Shown here one piece after another: positions 35,225 to 48,200 of a DNA stretch of 64,000 nt (its first letter is position 1; every line of letters starts with the position of its first letter). The translations under genes and the position numbers were made by a program. Origin of the DNA: Neospora caninum Liverpool (lineage: Eukaryota; Apicomplexa; Conoidasida; Eucoccidiorida; Sarcocystidae); assembly GCF_000208865.1 (NCBI RefSeq), contig NC_018388.1, forward strand, positions 1,984,001 through 2,048,000. Direction: 5' to 3'. A model generated the notes under the pieces. The model did not search any database and had not been told where the DNA came from. It saw nothing but the letters and a program-made list of their open reading frames with translations.

Positions 35225-36357
35225 GAAAGCGGGTGCACGAAGAAGAGAAAAGAGGCACGAAGAAGAAGAGCGGCGAGAAAAAAGGGGACGAACGAGAAAG
35301 CAGTGGGAACCCAGACGGCCGAGCCAGCGGAGAGGGGGGCGCGGGAGAAGGCGACACAAGAGAAGACCGTGTCGCTGACGACGAGCGGAAGAGATGGACA
35401 ATGCGAGAAAGGAGAAAAGCAGAGCAATTCAAGTGAAAGAGTGAAGAGGAGGAGACGTAAGACGTGGAAGTTTCTGCCTGCAAAGAACCGCGAGGCTGTC
35501 GTGGACTCCACCCCGCGAAAAAAACGCGCATCACGCGTCTTCAGCATCCTCAACTGGAGAGAAACGGACGCCCGGAAGGTCAAAGGGGTTCTCAATTGAA
35601 CGGCGATGGCTGAAAGGAGAAGAAAAGGTAAACTGGAAACGCGGGGCACATGCGTCTGGCCTGTCGCTTTCCAACTTGTCCGTTTTTCTTCCTCTGGCGG
35701 TCGTCGCCCGCCCGTCTGTTCACGCTGAGAACAAACGCGAAACGCCAGTCCTTGAAGAGTTCGGCAGGCGCGTCTTCTTTCTCCACAAAAAACAAATCTT
35801 TTCAGCGATTCGACCCTGGGCTTGCCTACGCGAACGCGAAAAACACAGCGACGGAAAGCAGTCTGTCTTCCGCTTCTTCGCTTACGCGCGGTCACTCTTT
35901 CGAGCTCTGTTTTGCTTGAATCAAATAAGAGCGAGTTCTGGGGAGGCAAAAAACAGGACGGTCTCGCCTTCTCTTTTCGATGGCTGCGAAGGCTAGCGGA
36001 CGAAAGGCACCAGAAAAGGACAGAATTCGAACAAGACCATGCATGCGCGACATACGCAGAGAGAGGCTAGGTCAACCTGTGCGCACGCGGAGACTGGACA
36101 TGTCTGAATGTACATTGTGCGAGAAATGAGCCTCAGGAAGTATCGCAAGCTGAGAGAGTAGCGTAGCATTGCCGAAACAGAGAGTGAAGTGGGAAAATCG
36201 GTAAGCCTTCACTGATGCCACAACTCCCCTTAGGAGATATCAGACTTCGCCCAGCCACAGGAGGGCCAATCGGTCGAACCCCAGGGACGAGTGACTCGAC
36301 ACCTTCTCTGTGTTCGTGTCCCCCCGCAAACAGGCAGGCGAGAAAAGAGAGTGATGA

Positions 36358-36421
36358 GAGAGAAAGGGGAGGGAAGCAAAAGACGCGTCTCTAGGTTTTT
36401 TGCTTCCCTCCCCTTTCTCTC
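36358..36421. repeat. Perfect 24-bp inverted repeat with 16-nt loop
   Basis: The left arm 36358-36381 begins GAGAGAAAGGGG and ends AGCAAAA. The right arm 36398-36421 is its exact reverse complement. The 16-nt loop itself contains the 8-bp palindrome GACGCGTC. It could form a stable RNA hairpin or DNA cruciform. Confidence 0.95.
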
Positions 36422-37320
36422 ACCGAAAATGGCTACTGTGTGTGTGAGACAGGGGGGGGGTTAGTCTTATTTTCTTACAGAACTCGCACACGAAGAGCAA
36501 AAACTCAGAGGCCCCAAGGCTGCTTCATGTCTTGTGTAGAGCCCAAAGTTGGAAAAGAAGGCCTTCGCAATCTCTCGTCGGCGTGAGAGGCCGCAAAGAA
36601 TTCTCTATCCACGTGCAAATGAACTACGTCTACTAACGTAGAGTCGAAGAAGGATGTACACGGCTCTGGTCAATAATTGTGCACATGAATATCAGTAGAT
36701 ATATTTAGATGTGTACGTATATGCAGAGAAGCTACTGCATATATATATATATATAAAGACGGATTCACACGGAAGTATATCCGTACATCCGCATGCACGT
36801 CAATATTTCTATCACTCTCTCGATAAAGATGCAATTGAACTGCATATGAAGATATGTGTACCTATGCAGGCGATTGTTCACATATAGATGCTCATCTGCA
36901 CTTATACATCAGCGGTTACGATTTTGTTGGTGTAGGTAGACTCTCTGTAGCTCTCCTCGCTTGTCCTGGGAAGGGCGTTCCGCCATGAGGAAAACAGGCA
37001 ACTGCGAAGCCTCAGTCCCTAACACCACTTGGAGACTTAGGGGAACTCTCAGGGCGACGCTTGCAACGCTTTTTAGGCCTAAAATGGGCGACTGCCCACA
37101 CCGATTTGCACTTGTACGTATTTAGACATATTTATATATGTGTGTATGCACTATTTACCTACACATATCTACATATGATGAGAGAACTAAACAGATGTGT
37201 ATGCAGATGCAGATATTTACATACATGTGTGTAAGTCTATTTGTAGCCACCACCCACATGTAAAGGTCCATCTCCGCACAAATGTGTTATCAAGTTATCC
37301 ACGAATCCACATGCATATGA

Positions 37321-37683
37321 ATATTTCTCTTATTATGTGCCTTACGCTCCCTCTTAACACCGCTTTCTTGTTTGACTTCTCCCTTGGTCTCCCTCGTAAT
37401 CCCGCTGTCTCTCTAAACCTCCCTCTTGATCTCGCTTTAATCTCGCGGGCTCTCTCAGTCTCTTCTTTAGTCTCACTCTCAATCTCGCTGTCTCTCTAAA
37501 CCTCCCTCTTAATCTCCCTTTAATCGCGCGGGCTCTCGCAGTCTCTTCTTTAGTCTCACTCTCAATCTCGCTGTCTCTCTAAACCTCCCTCTTAATCTCC
37601 CTTTAATCTCGCGGGCTCTCTCAGTCTCTTCTTTAGTCTCACACTTAATTTCGCTGTCTCTCTAAACCTCCCACTTAATCTCC
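37321..37683. repeat. 83-bp tandem repeat (minisatellite)
   Basis: The marker GCTGTCTCTCTAAACCTCCC begins at 37404, 37487, 37570 and 37653, an exact 83-bp period. The units are pyrimidine-rich and nearly identical; a degenerate copy lies before the first. The array sits 1.4 kb upstream of the VTC4 start codon. Confidence 0.92.
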
Positions 37684-39093
37684 ACATCGCTTTCGTCGTA
37701 GCGCGTTCTTCAGCACCAAAAGCCTGGGATCTCCTTTCCTGGCAGAGCCAAGAAGACCGCAATCTTCTGGTTTGTTCGTCAATATTCTCTCCCTTTCGCT
37801 TGTGCGTTTCCTCTGCGATTTCTTCTCAGCTTCGTGATACGGCTGTTGAGCTCCTGGATCTGCATCCTGCTCTGAAGACATGAGGGTCCACGCACGCTGC
37901 TGTCCTGCGGATCGCGAATCGCTTTTTCTCTTCGCTCGCTCGGCCCGTTCCCCTTTTTCTCTCCCGTTTTTCTCGCGTCTTCCGATTCGCTGGACGCTCA
38001 GAGAGACGGAGAAAGCGGTCGCAGTGTGTTCGCGAGACACTCAGTTCAGTGTGCGCCGCCTGCTCGCCGCTTCCTCACTCCTCTTGCGCTGCTCCGGGTT
38101 CAACTTTGCCTGTTCTTCGAAGCAAACACGAGGAGACGAAAAGCACGAAGGGGAGGAAATTAGAAGAATGACTAAAGAGAAAGAATTGGGAGAGAGAACT
38201 GGAGGGAGAGTTAAGGGGGAGGGGCCCTATGCAATCTCCCGCTGTTTGCAGTCTCCGGTTTGTCGATTCGTGAACAGCCGCTTTTTCGCCCGTCAGCGCC
38301 GCCTGCTGACGCGCTCCACAAAATCCGAGCTTGGTCAGCGGCCCCGGGACAAAGCATCAGCATTTTTTCTCCGGTTTCCAAGACTTTGGCGTTTCGGCTG
38401 TCATTCGCTCTCTGCTTAGCGAGTGCGGTAGTCTGGATGTGGATGTACACCACAAAACGGAGAAGCCGCTTTCTTTTCGCCGCGATGGACCCTCCTCCCC
38501 GTTGCACGCCGGGGTGGAGCACATGAACAAAGCATGACAAAGTTGCAAAAGAAACACTCGTTTCCTCGTCGTTTCCCCAGAGGATCCTTTGGAGGGGCGG
38601 CCTCCACGAGAAGAGGTGAACCTCTTTCTATCGCCTGCAGTGTCGCGGCAGAGAAAGGCGACCCCTCGAACGCGCGCGTGCGGAATCGACACGGCTTCGC
38701 GGTCTTCTGCCTCTTCTACTTCTTCTGTTTCTTAGCCTCTTCCTTTTGGGACAATTCTCTCGGCACCTTGTAGAGAGAGCTCAGCAGACTCTGCATCTCC
38801 CTCTGCCGCCCGCCCCCCTCCTCGCGGCTTCACCGTTCTGCGCGTAGTCCCGTCTTCCTTCGTTTCCCGAGATTCTTCACATCTTCCTCCTCTCTTTGCG
38901 CTTCCTCCTCTCTTCCCTCTTTCTCCTCTCTTCACTCTGTCTCCGTTCGTGACTTTTTCGTCTCTTCAGTCTGTCTCCCTTCTTCGCCTCGTCACCTTCC
39001 TCCGCGCGTTGTCCTTCTTCTCTCTTTTTCTGTCTTGTTTGCTTGCTCTTTCTCCTCTCTTCTCTCCCTTTCACTTTGCCCCCGGAGAGCACC

Positions 39094-40529
39094 ATGGCGT
39101 ACGCGTCGGCGTGGAGTTCCACGCATCCGCCGTTTCCTTCCAGTCAGCGAGGAAATATAGCTGACCGGAACGGAGAGAGGAAGCGAGAAGACCGCGTATG
39201 GGCATCCGTGGGAGCCGAGACTTCTCTTCCTTCCTGTGCAGCGAGCGCTCTGCCTCGTCACTACGTGCCTCACTACGTGAACGTTCCGAAAATGGAAAAA
39301 CTCATCACCGAGCTTGCTGCTGACGCAACACAGAAACTCTCGACTGCCACAATCAAGGTGAGAGCAAAACCCGTCGCGTGAATGACTCTGCCGCTGCCTG
39401 CATCCACACACATGCGTTTGTTCATCACCCCTGCATTCCTTTTCGAAAGTACATATCGATCCAGTGTCTTGCCCGTGTGCCTCTTCCCGTTGGAGACCGA
39501 CCCGTGCGGGGAGAAATCGGAGGCATTCCAAGCAGAGTCGCACAGAGGCAGCCGACTGTCGCGACGGCACAAAGCGAGAGGGAAACAGAGGGATGCAGGA
39601 GGGGCGAAGGAAACCGAGAGTCGCGCGTGTGTCGTGACGCTCGCCTTGTAGCCAGGAACCGCGAAACACAGGACGAGGGTGTTTTTCGACATGTACTGGA
39701 CACGAAGAGACGGGGAGAAACGATTTGCAGGGAAGGAAGCAATCCCGTTACTCCTGTGTTTTTGCAGAAACAACTCAAGCAAATCCAACAGCAGGAACCT
39801 TTGGCGGCCGTGTCCTTCAACGAGCTCTCCGGGAAAAAACAGACTCTGGCAGACTCGGCGGGGCTAGCGGGTTTCGGTCGAGCAGGCGCAAAAGATGGGG
39901 CTATACCACCGGCGGCGCCTCTCCGGAGGGCGAAGGCTGCGGAGGAAAGCAGCGGCTTGGCGTGTCCAAAAACCAGCGAAGGAGAGCGGGAAAAAGAAGA
40001 CAGAGAAGACGCGCAAATGACCACGCAGACTGCCGTCGCGAGCGTCTTTGGACAGGCAGAACTTCTTTCCTTGCTGCCAGGTACACACGAGAAAACAGGA
40101 GGTTTAGAAGGTAGCGTCTAAAATGTAGCCGAGAATCAACTCAGATGCACTGGTGGACGAACTGAAGCGTACGCGAACCACCGACGGTCCAGCAACACAT
40201 CTCGCCGTCGTCTCCGAAACAGCCAACCAGACATCCAGTCCGCTGCATAGACACAGGCTCGACAAAGGCAAACACATGCAAAATGCATTGCGATCGATGC
40301 GTGCACCCATCAAGTGCTCGTAGCCGACGCCCATCCACGGCGGATCGTCGTGGCGTTCTCCTTCCTACCGGCATTTGCATATATATATATATATATATAC
40401 GTAAATTTATAGATATAGCATTATTGCTATATCCATTACACGGATACATACATATACATATATATATATATGTATATATATATATACATATATATACATA
40501 TATATATATATATATACATATATATATAC

Positions 40530-40566
<37 letters not shown>

Positions 40567-41142
40567 CATATGTAGAAGGGTGGGTGTAGACAGGTAGGTA
40601 GATATGTGGAGGTGTCTTTCTCTGTCGCTCTGCACACTGTGCAGTTCTTACCGATCTACAGGTGGGTATTGTCTGGTGGAGAGCAGGGGACTTGGAGAAG
40701 TGTCTCGCGTGCGTTGGGCGTCGCGATCTCGTTTTCCCGCAGAGTCGCGCTTCCGGAACTTGATGCAGCGCCAGGTTCAGCGACTGAACTTTTTCGTGCA
40801 GTCGAAGGAGCGCGAAATTTCGCAACGCCTCTGCCACATCTACAGCGCAGTTGGCCTGGTGAGCCACGGAACAGAGCCCACCTGTGCACCCGTCCACACA
40901 TTTCTGCACTGTTTGAAGCCCCATGGAAATGTGGATCGAACGCCTGTGTATGGACTTCTCTCCGCCGAGAATCTCGTGTGAAAAAGTGGCCACCATAAAC
41001 GCTGAGTGCGAGACTCCTTCGCTTGCACGGAGAGTTCCTCTTGTGTGCAGACGCGCCTCCATCTGTGCATCACACGCAGGTTTCTGTATTTTTCGGTTCA
41101 TAAGTGTATTTCATGACCTATATATCTATCAACATGTATACG

Positions 41143-41177
<35 letters not shown>

Positions 41178-43381
41178 ATATGTATATATGTATATATATT
41201 ATTTACATTTGTACACATACATGTGTCTATGTTTGTGTATGTGTATGCAGATGCATGTGGACGAATGTGGCAGGTTGTGTTATTTCTGGAGTGCTTCTTT
41301 CCTTTTTTCTCTTTTTTGCAGATGAGAGAGCAGCACGGCTTTACGCCGGACGTCGCTGCGAGGCTTGAAGAGGAGCTAGACGCGCAGTCTGCAGGTGCGG
41401 TTCACTCGGAAGGAGGAAACGCGTGCTTCAGAGACTCCCAAGTATTGTAAACCTTTTTCAGCTGCAGAAGATATCTTTTCTGGCCGTCTCACACATCTCC
41501 CCACGTGCTACATTTATCTTACGTCCCCTACTCTTCGTCCCCAGCGTTTCCACTCACGCGTCGCGCCCCTCAAGTATTGCCGTCTCCTTCGTCTCCAGTG
41601 TGTCGCGCTCTTGGTGTTCTCCTATTCGTGCTGCTAGATCTTTGAAATATATCTTGGATGATATACAATCATCCAAGATATATTTATCGCAGGTTCGGTC
41701 TAATGTCCCGTTATACTATATAGATCACATGGCTCTCTCGCCTTCTCTCTCCTCTCTCTCTCTCCTCCTTCCTGTTTCTCTCTCTCTTCCTTCTCTCTCT
41801 TCCTGTTTCTCTGTCTCCTAATAGCTCCGCACACACGCCCCAGACCTCGAGCCTCTCATTGCTATCCTTCGGAGTCTGCATGCATCTGCAGACCGGCAGT
41901 GGAATGAAAGCGGGTTTTTCTCTGAAACGTAGAGACTCTGGACGGTGTGTGACGGTAGCCAACACGCATGAGAGCGGAGGGCTGCGGTTGTCTTCCTTTC
42001 TTCGGCGTGGGGGCTCCTCTCTCCGCCGCTCTGGCAACGGTCGTGCGACGCCGAGGCGCTCTGTGGTGTCCGCCTGCTCGTCTTGTTTCTCTCTTGTCTC
42101 AGAAATCACGCACCTCGACTTTTTTGTGCGACGAAACTACAAGGCACTCGTCGACCTTGGTCACCTCTTTGATCGGCTTCTCGAGGTGAGGAGAGAGACT
42201 CAGTCAGAAACTGCCGAAAACGGAAAATATCTGGAAAACTTTCTTTTCTGCGGCTCTCGCGTCACGCCCACGACAGAATCTGTTTCCGCCTCTTCGTCCA
42301 TCCGTTTTTTGTTCTCTTCATCCGCGTTGTTCTCGTCATCCTCGTTGTTCTCTTCGTCCTCGTTGTTCTCTTCTTCCCCGTTGTTCTTGCCATCCTCGTT
42401 GTTCTTGCCATCCTCGTTGTTCTTGCCATCCTCGTTGTTCTCTTTGTCTCTTCTGGTTTGGTTTTTGGCGTGCCGCGCTTGGAATGTGTTGCTTTGGGGA
42501 TCGAGTGCTTTCTACTTTTCTTCGCTTCCTTGGTTGCGGGTCTTCTGCCTCTCGAACGCGGTGTATTCGCGGCTGTCTGTGCGGCTGCCTGCGTGCTTTG
42601 GCAGACCGACACAACGCGGTGGTTCATTTTCTCGCTCATCAAAGAGAAGTTCTGCAACGTGGACCTCGAAGGGTTGATGCTGCGTCTCTCGCTCGCGTGG
42701 TCAGCCTTCCGGCAAGCTAAGGTGAGGCTGTGTCCGCTAAGGCGGATATCTGCATGCAGTTCAGAGAAAAACTGGCATCGGTCACCACGCAACGCGCTTT
42801 CTTTCGCTTGAAAGGCACACGCACTTTCTGTGCCTTTCTCTTCCGCCTCTCCTCTCCCCATCTCTCCTCTCTCCGTCTCTCCTCTCCCCGTCTCTCCTCT
42901 CCCAGACACGCCTCAGTCTTCAAGGGTCAGGCCGTCCCAGCTGCCTTTTTGGATGAAAGCGAGAAAAGAGGCGCGCATCGCCCTCGAGTTCTGTTCCTTG
43001 GTCGGTTCAACCCTCGAGTTCCACGCCTTCGTCGGAGGCTTGTCTGTGTCTTTCTCATTCGCGTATCTCGTTCTCCTGTTTGTGATTCTTTTCTCGATTG
43101 TTGGCGTTGCGATTCTTTTTGTGGATGCCTTAGGCGGGAGTGACGGAGAGCGGCAAGTGGGAAGCGCCGGAGACGTTCGTGAGGAACACAACCAAGTACT
43201 GGCTGCGCTCCGATCGTGTGGTGAGTTTGCACGGGAAGGAAGAGACTGACAAGTCAAAATAACGGGAAAATACAGAGGGGATGAACAGAGTAGATAGAAA
43301 CGCGCAAGTGGTGAAGAAGCCGTTTCCTTCCTCTCACATGCCCCACGCTCCACCTCCAGCAGGCGTTCACGTATCTATTAA

Positions 43382-43417
<36 letters not shown>

Positions 43418-45151
43418 TGTAGATATATATATCATGTAGATATATATATCATGTAGATATATATATCATGTAGATATATATATCATGTAGATATAATATA
43501 TATATTTGCGTATTTACTAATGTTTGGTGCGATCGTGTCCCATTTGCATGTTTGGTTCCTCTTTCCCGCGGCGCCGACTTGTTCAGGTGCAGGCGCAATG
43601 CCTCATTCTGAAGCATCTCCCCTTCCTCGTCTACGGCGCCTCGGAGGAAGACATCGTAAGTCGACAGTCGAAGTGCCGCCTTTGTCTGGGGAGTGGAAAG
43701 GCAAGCTGAAGCCGGCATGAGGTTCCACTGCCTCGCGCGCAGTGCAGCTGTTCTCCGTTTTTCGTCTCAGAACGCGCAAACACAAGTGAAACTTGCGGCG
43801 GTGAAGTATTCGGTTCGTTCTCTGAAGAAAGGAAAAGGCAAAAGGCGCGTTTCATCCAGACCCGACGCTCCGTTCTCGCGGATCGTACCCCGGTAGCTTC
43901 GCCTTTCGAAACGCAGCGAAATTCTCCTAAACCCCTGTGAAAAGACATCGATAATCGCGCGCGCGAGAGAGCGCGAGAGAACCCCACAAGTCTGCATGCA
44001 CGGCAGTGTGCCGGGTCGGCGCAGGTTCTCGGTAGGACTGAGAGCGTGGCGGCACGCACAGCGCGAACGCGAGACGCTTTCGGTTTTTGTCGCGTTTGTA
44101 AAATGGTTCAGGCTGCAACACTCCTGGGGCAGCCTCAGGGCAAGACCGGGAGCGGAGACGCGGAAAACGCCGTCACCAAACAAGAGAAGGGGAAGGCGGA
44201 AGATCTTAAACCCAATATCGGCGCTTCCCAGCCCATCACCTCGGTCTACGTCGACAGTAACAGTAGGCGTTCTAAACTTTTCCCGTCCTTTCTCGTGCCG
44301 TCTGTGCCCAGCACTCTTGCACTTGCTGTCGCTGTCTGTGTCTTCTTCGATCGTGTCGTCGCAACGCTGCGCCTGTCCTCGTTCAGTGCCGCGGCAGGCC
44401 CGATGAGCGTCTTCGCTTGTCTGGTGAGAGCTCGCCACGCTTTTGTGCGGGTGTCTCTCTTGCGCTGCGAGATGTCTCCTTGTCAGTGTCTGAGTTCCTC
44501 CTCGCCGATGGAAAACGCGGAAATTTAGGCCTTGAGCGGGCGGACGCGTCTCCCCTTTTTTGGTCGAGCCTTCAATCGAGCTAGGGCGGCTTCACGATTA
44601 CGAAAAAAAAGGAATGGAGGCCGACACGAACTTTGCGGTTTTTTCGGCAGTTCTTGCTGAGTGAAAACCGAGCGGCGGGCCAGGCGATTTGGTTTGCCTC
44701 TGCTTGCGTCTTGCTATCCTGTCTTCGCTGCGGAGTGCGAGGGAACGTACGCGTGTGTGTCATCTTTTTTTGTATACACTCGCGTCTGCTGGGCGTGGCA
44801 ATTTCGCTAGGCGTTCGACGCTTCGCGCTTTTCATCTCGCCTGCCGTCTTGCCTCTTCAGCTGGCTACTGCTTCGAGAATCGCATTCTCCGCATGGAAGG
44901 CGCTGAGCTTATTCGCTTCCGGTGGTACGGCGTCAATGACAACGACGGCGACAAGACGGTCTTCGTCGAGAGGTAACTGGACACGAAGGAGAGGAAACTC
45001 GAGGACAGGGTGCTTTCTTCGAAACAAATCAGATGTGGTCGCCAGGCATCCGCGAAAACACGGCACGCGAAAAACACAGACTTCGGTCCCAGAAAGATTA
45101 TATATATATATATATGGGTACATCTGCATATGTATTCATACTGTAAATCCC

Positions 45152-45205
<54 letters not shown>

Positions 45206-48200
45206 CGTGTAGGTGAAAATGTCTGTATATGTTTTTGGGTATTACCGGGTATGTGCATGCGTGCCAGTGTGTATCGCCAGGTGCATTTCACGTGAGGGCA
45301 TTGAATTTGTGTGTTTGTTTTAGGAAGACGCACCACGAAAGCTGGACAGGTTTGAGCAGCACGAAGGAGAGGTTCGCTCTGGACCAAAAGTTCGTTAAGA
45401 GCTACTTGATCGGGCGGCTGCCTGCAGCTGAGGCTCTCGGCGTCCAGTTCCGCGAACGTTGGTGGAAAGAGAAGGAGGCGAAGGAGAGAGAGAAGGAGAA
45501 AGAGAAGGAGAGAGAGAAGGAAGAAGCCTTGGGCGTTGGGGGGTATCAGGGGAAGCAAGACGGAGTTGGGGATTCGGAGAGGGGTGCCGAGGACGAGGCG
45601 CAAGGACGAACGAAGAAAGACGAGTCAGCAGAAAAACGGCGGCGCTGGGAACGAGAAGCGGAAGAAGCAGAGATCAAATTCTTCCAAGATCCCAAAACGC
45701 AAAAGTCGCTTCAACTAGCCTGCGAGATTCAAAACACACTCCTCAGTCATTCCCTATTACCGATGGTAAGGACACCTCATAGGCACGAGACAGATATAGA
45801 TAGATATATATGGACAGATAGATACTCATCGAGGTTAACGGATAGATAGATACGGATACAGATATACAGTTATTGACGGGTAAATGGAGAGCGATATATT
45901 CAGGGGGTGGCATCTAAGGACTGGCCTGGAGAAAGCGCGGCGCAGAGGAGAGCAGCGCGCGAACCAAGTTGTGTGCGTGTGTGTGTGCGTGTGTGTGTGT
46001 GTGCGGTTCAGGTGCGAACAAGCTATCTGCGGGCAGCCTTCCAGCTGAGCACCTCGAACGCCGTGAGGATTTCCTTGGACACGAACTTGTGCATGGTGGA
46101 CGAGTTGACGCCGCAGTACGTCAGTCTGGGAAGGGAGGAAGAGCGTCGAGGTTGCGAACGAGCACAAGCCAGTGACGCACTCAGCGGGTCACTTTCAGGC
46201 GAGAAAGGCGGTGTCTTCGTCGACGGCTTCTCTCTCTGGGAGAGCCTTCGAAGGCCCGAGGCCCAGACTCAAAAGCCGGCCTCGGTCTCGGCTCGCAGTC
46301 AAAGTGGGGGCGCGGGAGGAGACGGAGGAGCCGAAGAACGAGACACCTGCAGTGGGGCGAAGGCGGTCACCGGAGACCTCGAGCGATTAGACCGAATGCG
46401 TGAGGACGACGATGATGTTCTCTGGTGCAGAGTGGCTGAGGAACTCCTCGGAAAGGTATGGGACGGTCTCTTTTTGTCGCTCTTGGCGGAACTCTTTAGT
46501 GTCTAGAAGCGTTAGGTCTCCCCCCCACGCAGGTGCACACAGCCGTCTCTGTCGACTACCGATTCAGTGGTTCCTTGGCAAGCACCCATCTCAAATCGCT
46601 ACACATATTACATATACATATATATATATATATATACACATGTACACACATACAAACACATATACATATATACATAAATACATATATATATATATATATG
46701 GACTTGTAAGTCGATGGGATAGATGAGTCTGTCTCTGACGTCTGCCGGCAGGATTGGTGCACCACCTGTCCCTACGGAAGGTCGTTTCAGCGCGCGCGCC
46801 GGTGCGTGTGCTGTTTCTTCTGATCTGTGTTCTCTCAGAACGACGTCGTTCGCTTCCCCTTCGCTGTGCTGGAGGTGAAGCTCCAAACCTCGCCCGGTCC
46901 TCCTTGGGTTCAGGAACTTCTTGCGCTCTGCGACGCGAGTAGGCCACGGCTGTCTCGTCTTGCTCAACAGTCGTAACGGCGCTGCGCCCTATCTCGGAAA
47001 CTGTCGCTCCACACCTAGTGATATAGGCACACATATACCTGTGCTTGTATGAGTACACACATATAAATATATACATATATCTATTTTATGTAAACCTTTT
47101 GATACGCGCGCATGCTAGCAAACGCCTGTGAAAGCGTATTTTGTGTGTAAACGCGAACATCGGGTTTTCCTGCCGTTGTTGCGCAAGCATGTGTTTCGAG
47201 GAAGAGTCACAGAGAACCCATTGTGGAGGGTGCGTACGTGGATAGACCGAGCGTCACGGACGCGGGTGAAGAGAGCGCTGTTTGGAACTGCAGTTTCCTC
47301 CATGATGGCGGTGTGTGTCGAGAGATTGGCCGCTCGCCTGTTTCCTTCTGCTCGTGCATCTGGTTTCAGTTATGGTCCCAAAGTTTTCAAAGTTCCAGCA
47401 CGGCATGGCCTTTCTGCACAGCGACAAAATCTGCCGCCTTCCCTACTGGCTCCAGGCCTCGCCGGAAGCCGAGGGCGGTCGCCGCGACAGAGACGCCCTC
47501 GGCCGCGGGCTGTCTCTCGACTCGCATGCGCGCGACGGCCAGAGGCCGTTGGCGAGAGAGAGACGGGAAGGCGGGGAACACGCTCAGGCAGCGGCTGCGT
47601 CGCTGCCGCCTTTCTCCTCTGGGCTCGCGGACTTGGCGAGGGAAGGCAGCTGCGGGGTGGACGACAGGAGAACTGACGGGCACTACTGTCTCTTTGGTTC
47701 TCGGCGCGGTACGCTGTTCTACTCGCCCATCGTTCGCAGCGTGGAAGAGGGTGAAGGCGCTGTCCACTCGGTCCACTCGGCGCAGCTGGTCGAAGGGTTC
47801 CGGCACCCCGCAGAGGCCAGCAGCAAACCGAGCAGGGGCGATCCGACGCTCAGCTGCGTTTCAGTCGGCGACGACCTTCCAACCAAACCCAGTCTGACGC
47901 AGTTCACGCGGCGTGCAAAGGTGAGGCGACACGCGAGCACACAAAGATCTAGCAAGAGGAAGGCAACGGAGAGACGCCCAGCGCGAGAAGCCACGCGACA
48001 CTGGCAGGCGGTGTGTGGGGCACCATGCGGTCTGGACGTAGCCGGAGACCCCGCTCCGCCGCCCGCTAGGTCTCGTTTGCACGTCTCGCGTGTCGACGGC
48101 TTGGAGCGCTCCTTGTCTTTTTCGTCGTTCAGCCATGTGGGAAGTCGACGCTGGGGACGGATGCGGCGCGGACGCTGGACTGGCTGCGACAGCGACACAC

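Larger units (their letters stand above)
35225..39093. promoter_or_regulatory. 3.9-kb divergent spacer upstream of VTC4 and the Ser-rich gene
   Basis: The spacer separates divergent start codons at 35224 (minus) and 39094 (plus). It contains no coding-like frame of note. Visible elements are a TGCATGC at 36040-36046 (the core of an ApiAP2-type motif), a perfect 24-bp inverted repeat at 36358-36421, an AT-rich stretch at 36680-37330, an 83-bp tandem repeat ending near 37680, an AGAGACG near 38002 (similar to the WGAGACG element described in Toxoplasma promoters) and a CT-rich tract at 38860-39085 leading to the VTC4 start. Whether these motifs are functional is inference. Confidence 0.5.

Noticed and set aside
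36270..36290. GGTCGAACCCC resembling a tRNA T-arm
   Set aside because: No matching stem spacing or cloverleaf around it.
41821..42102. Possible VTC4 exon after the acceptor-like CTAATAG at 41825 (a frame reads [19 protein letters not shown])
   Set aside because: The reading-compatible phase gives an early stop, whereas exon 41322-41394 joins 42103 in phase with clear SPX sequence.
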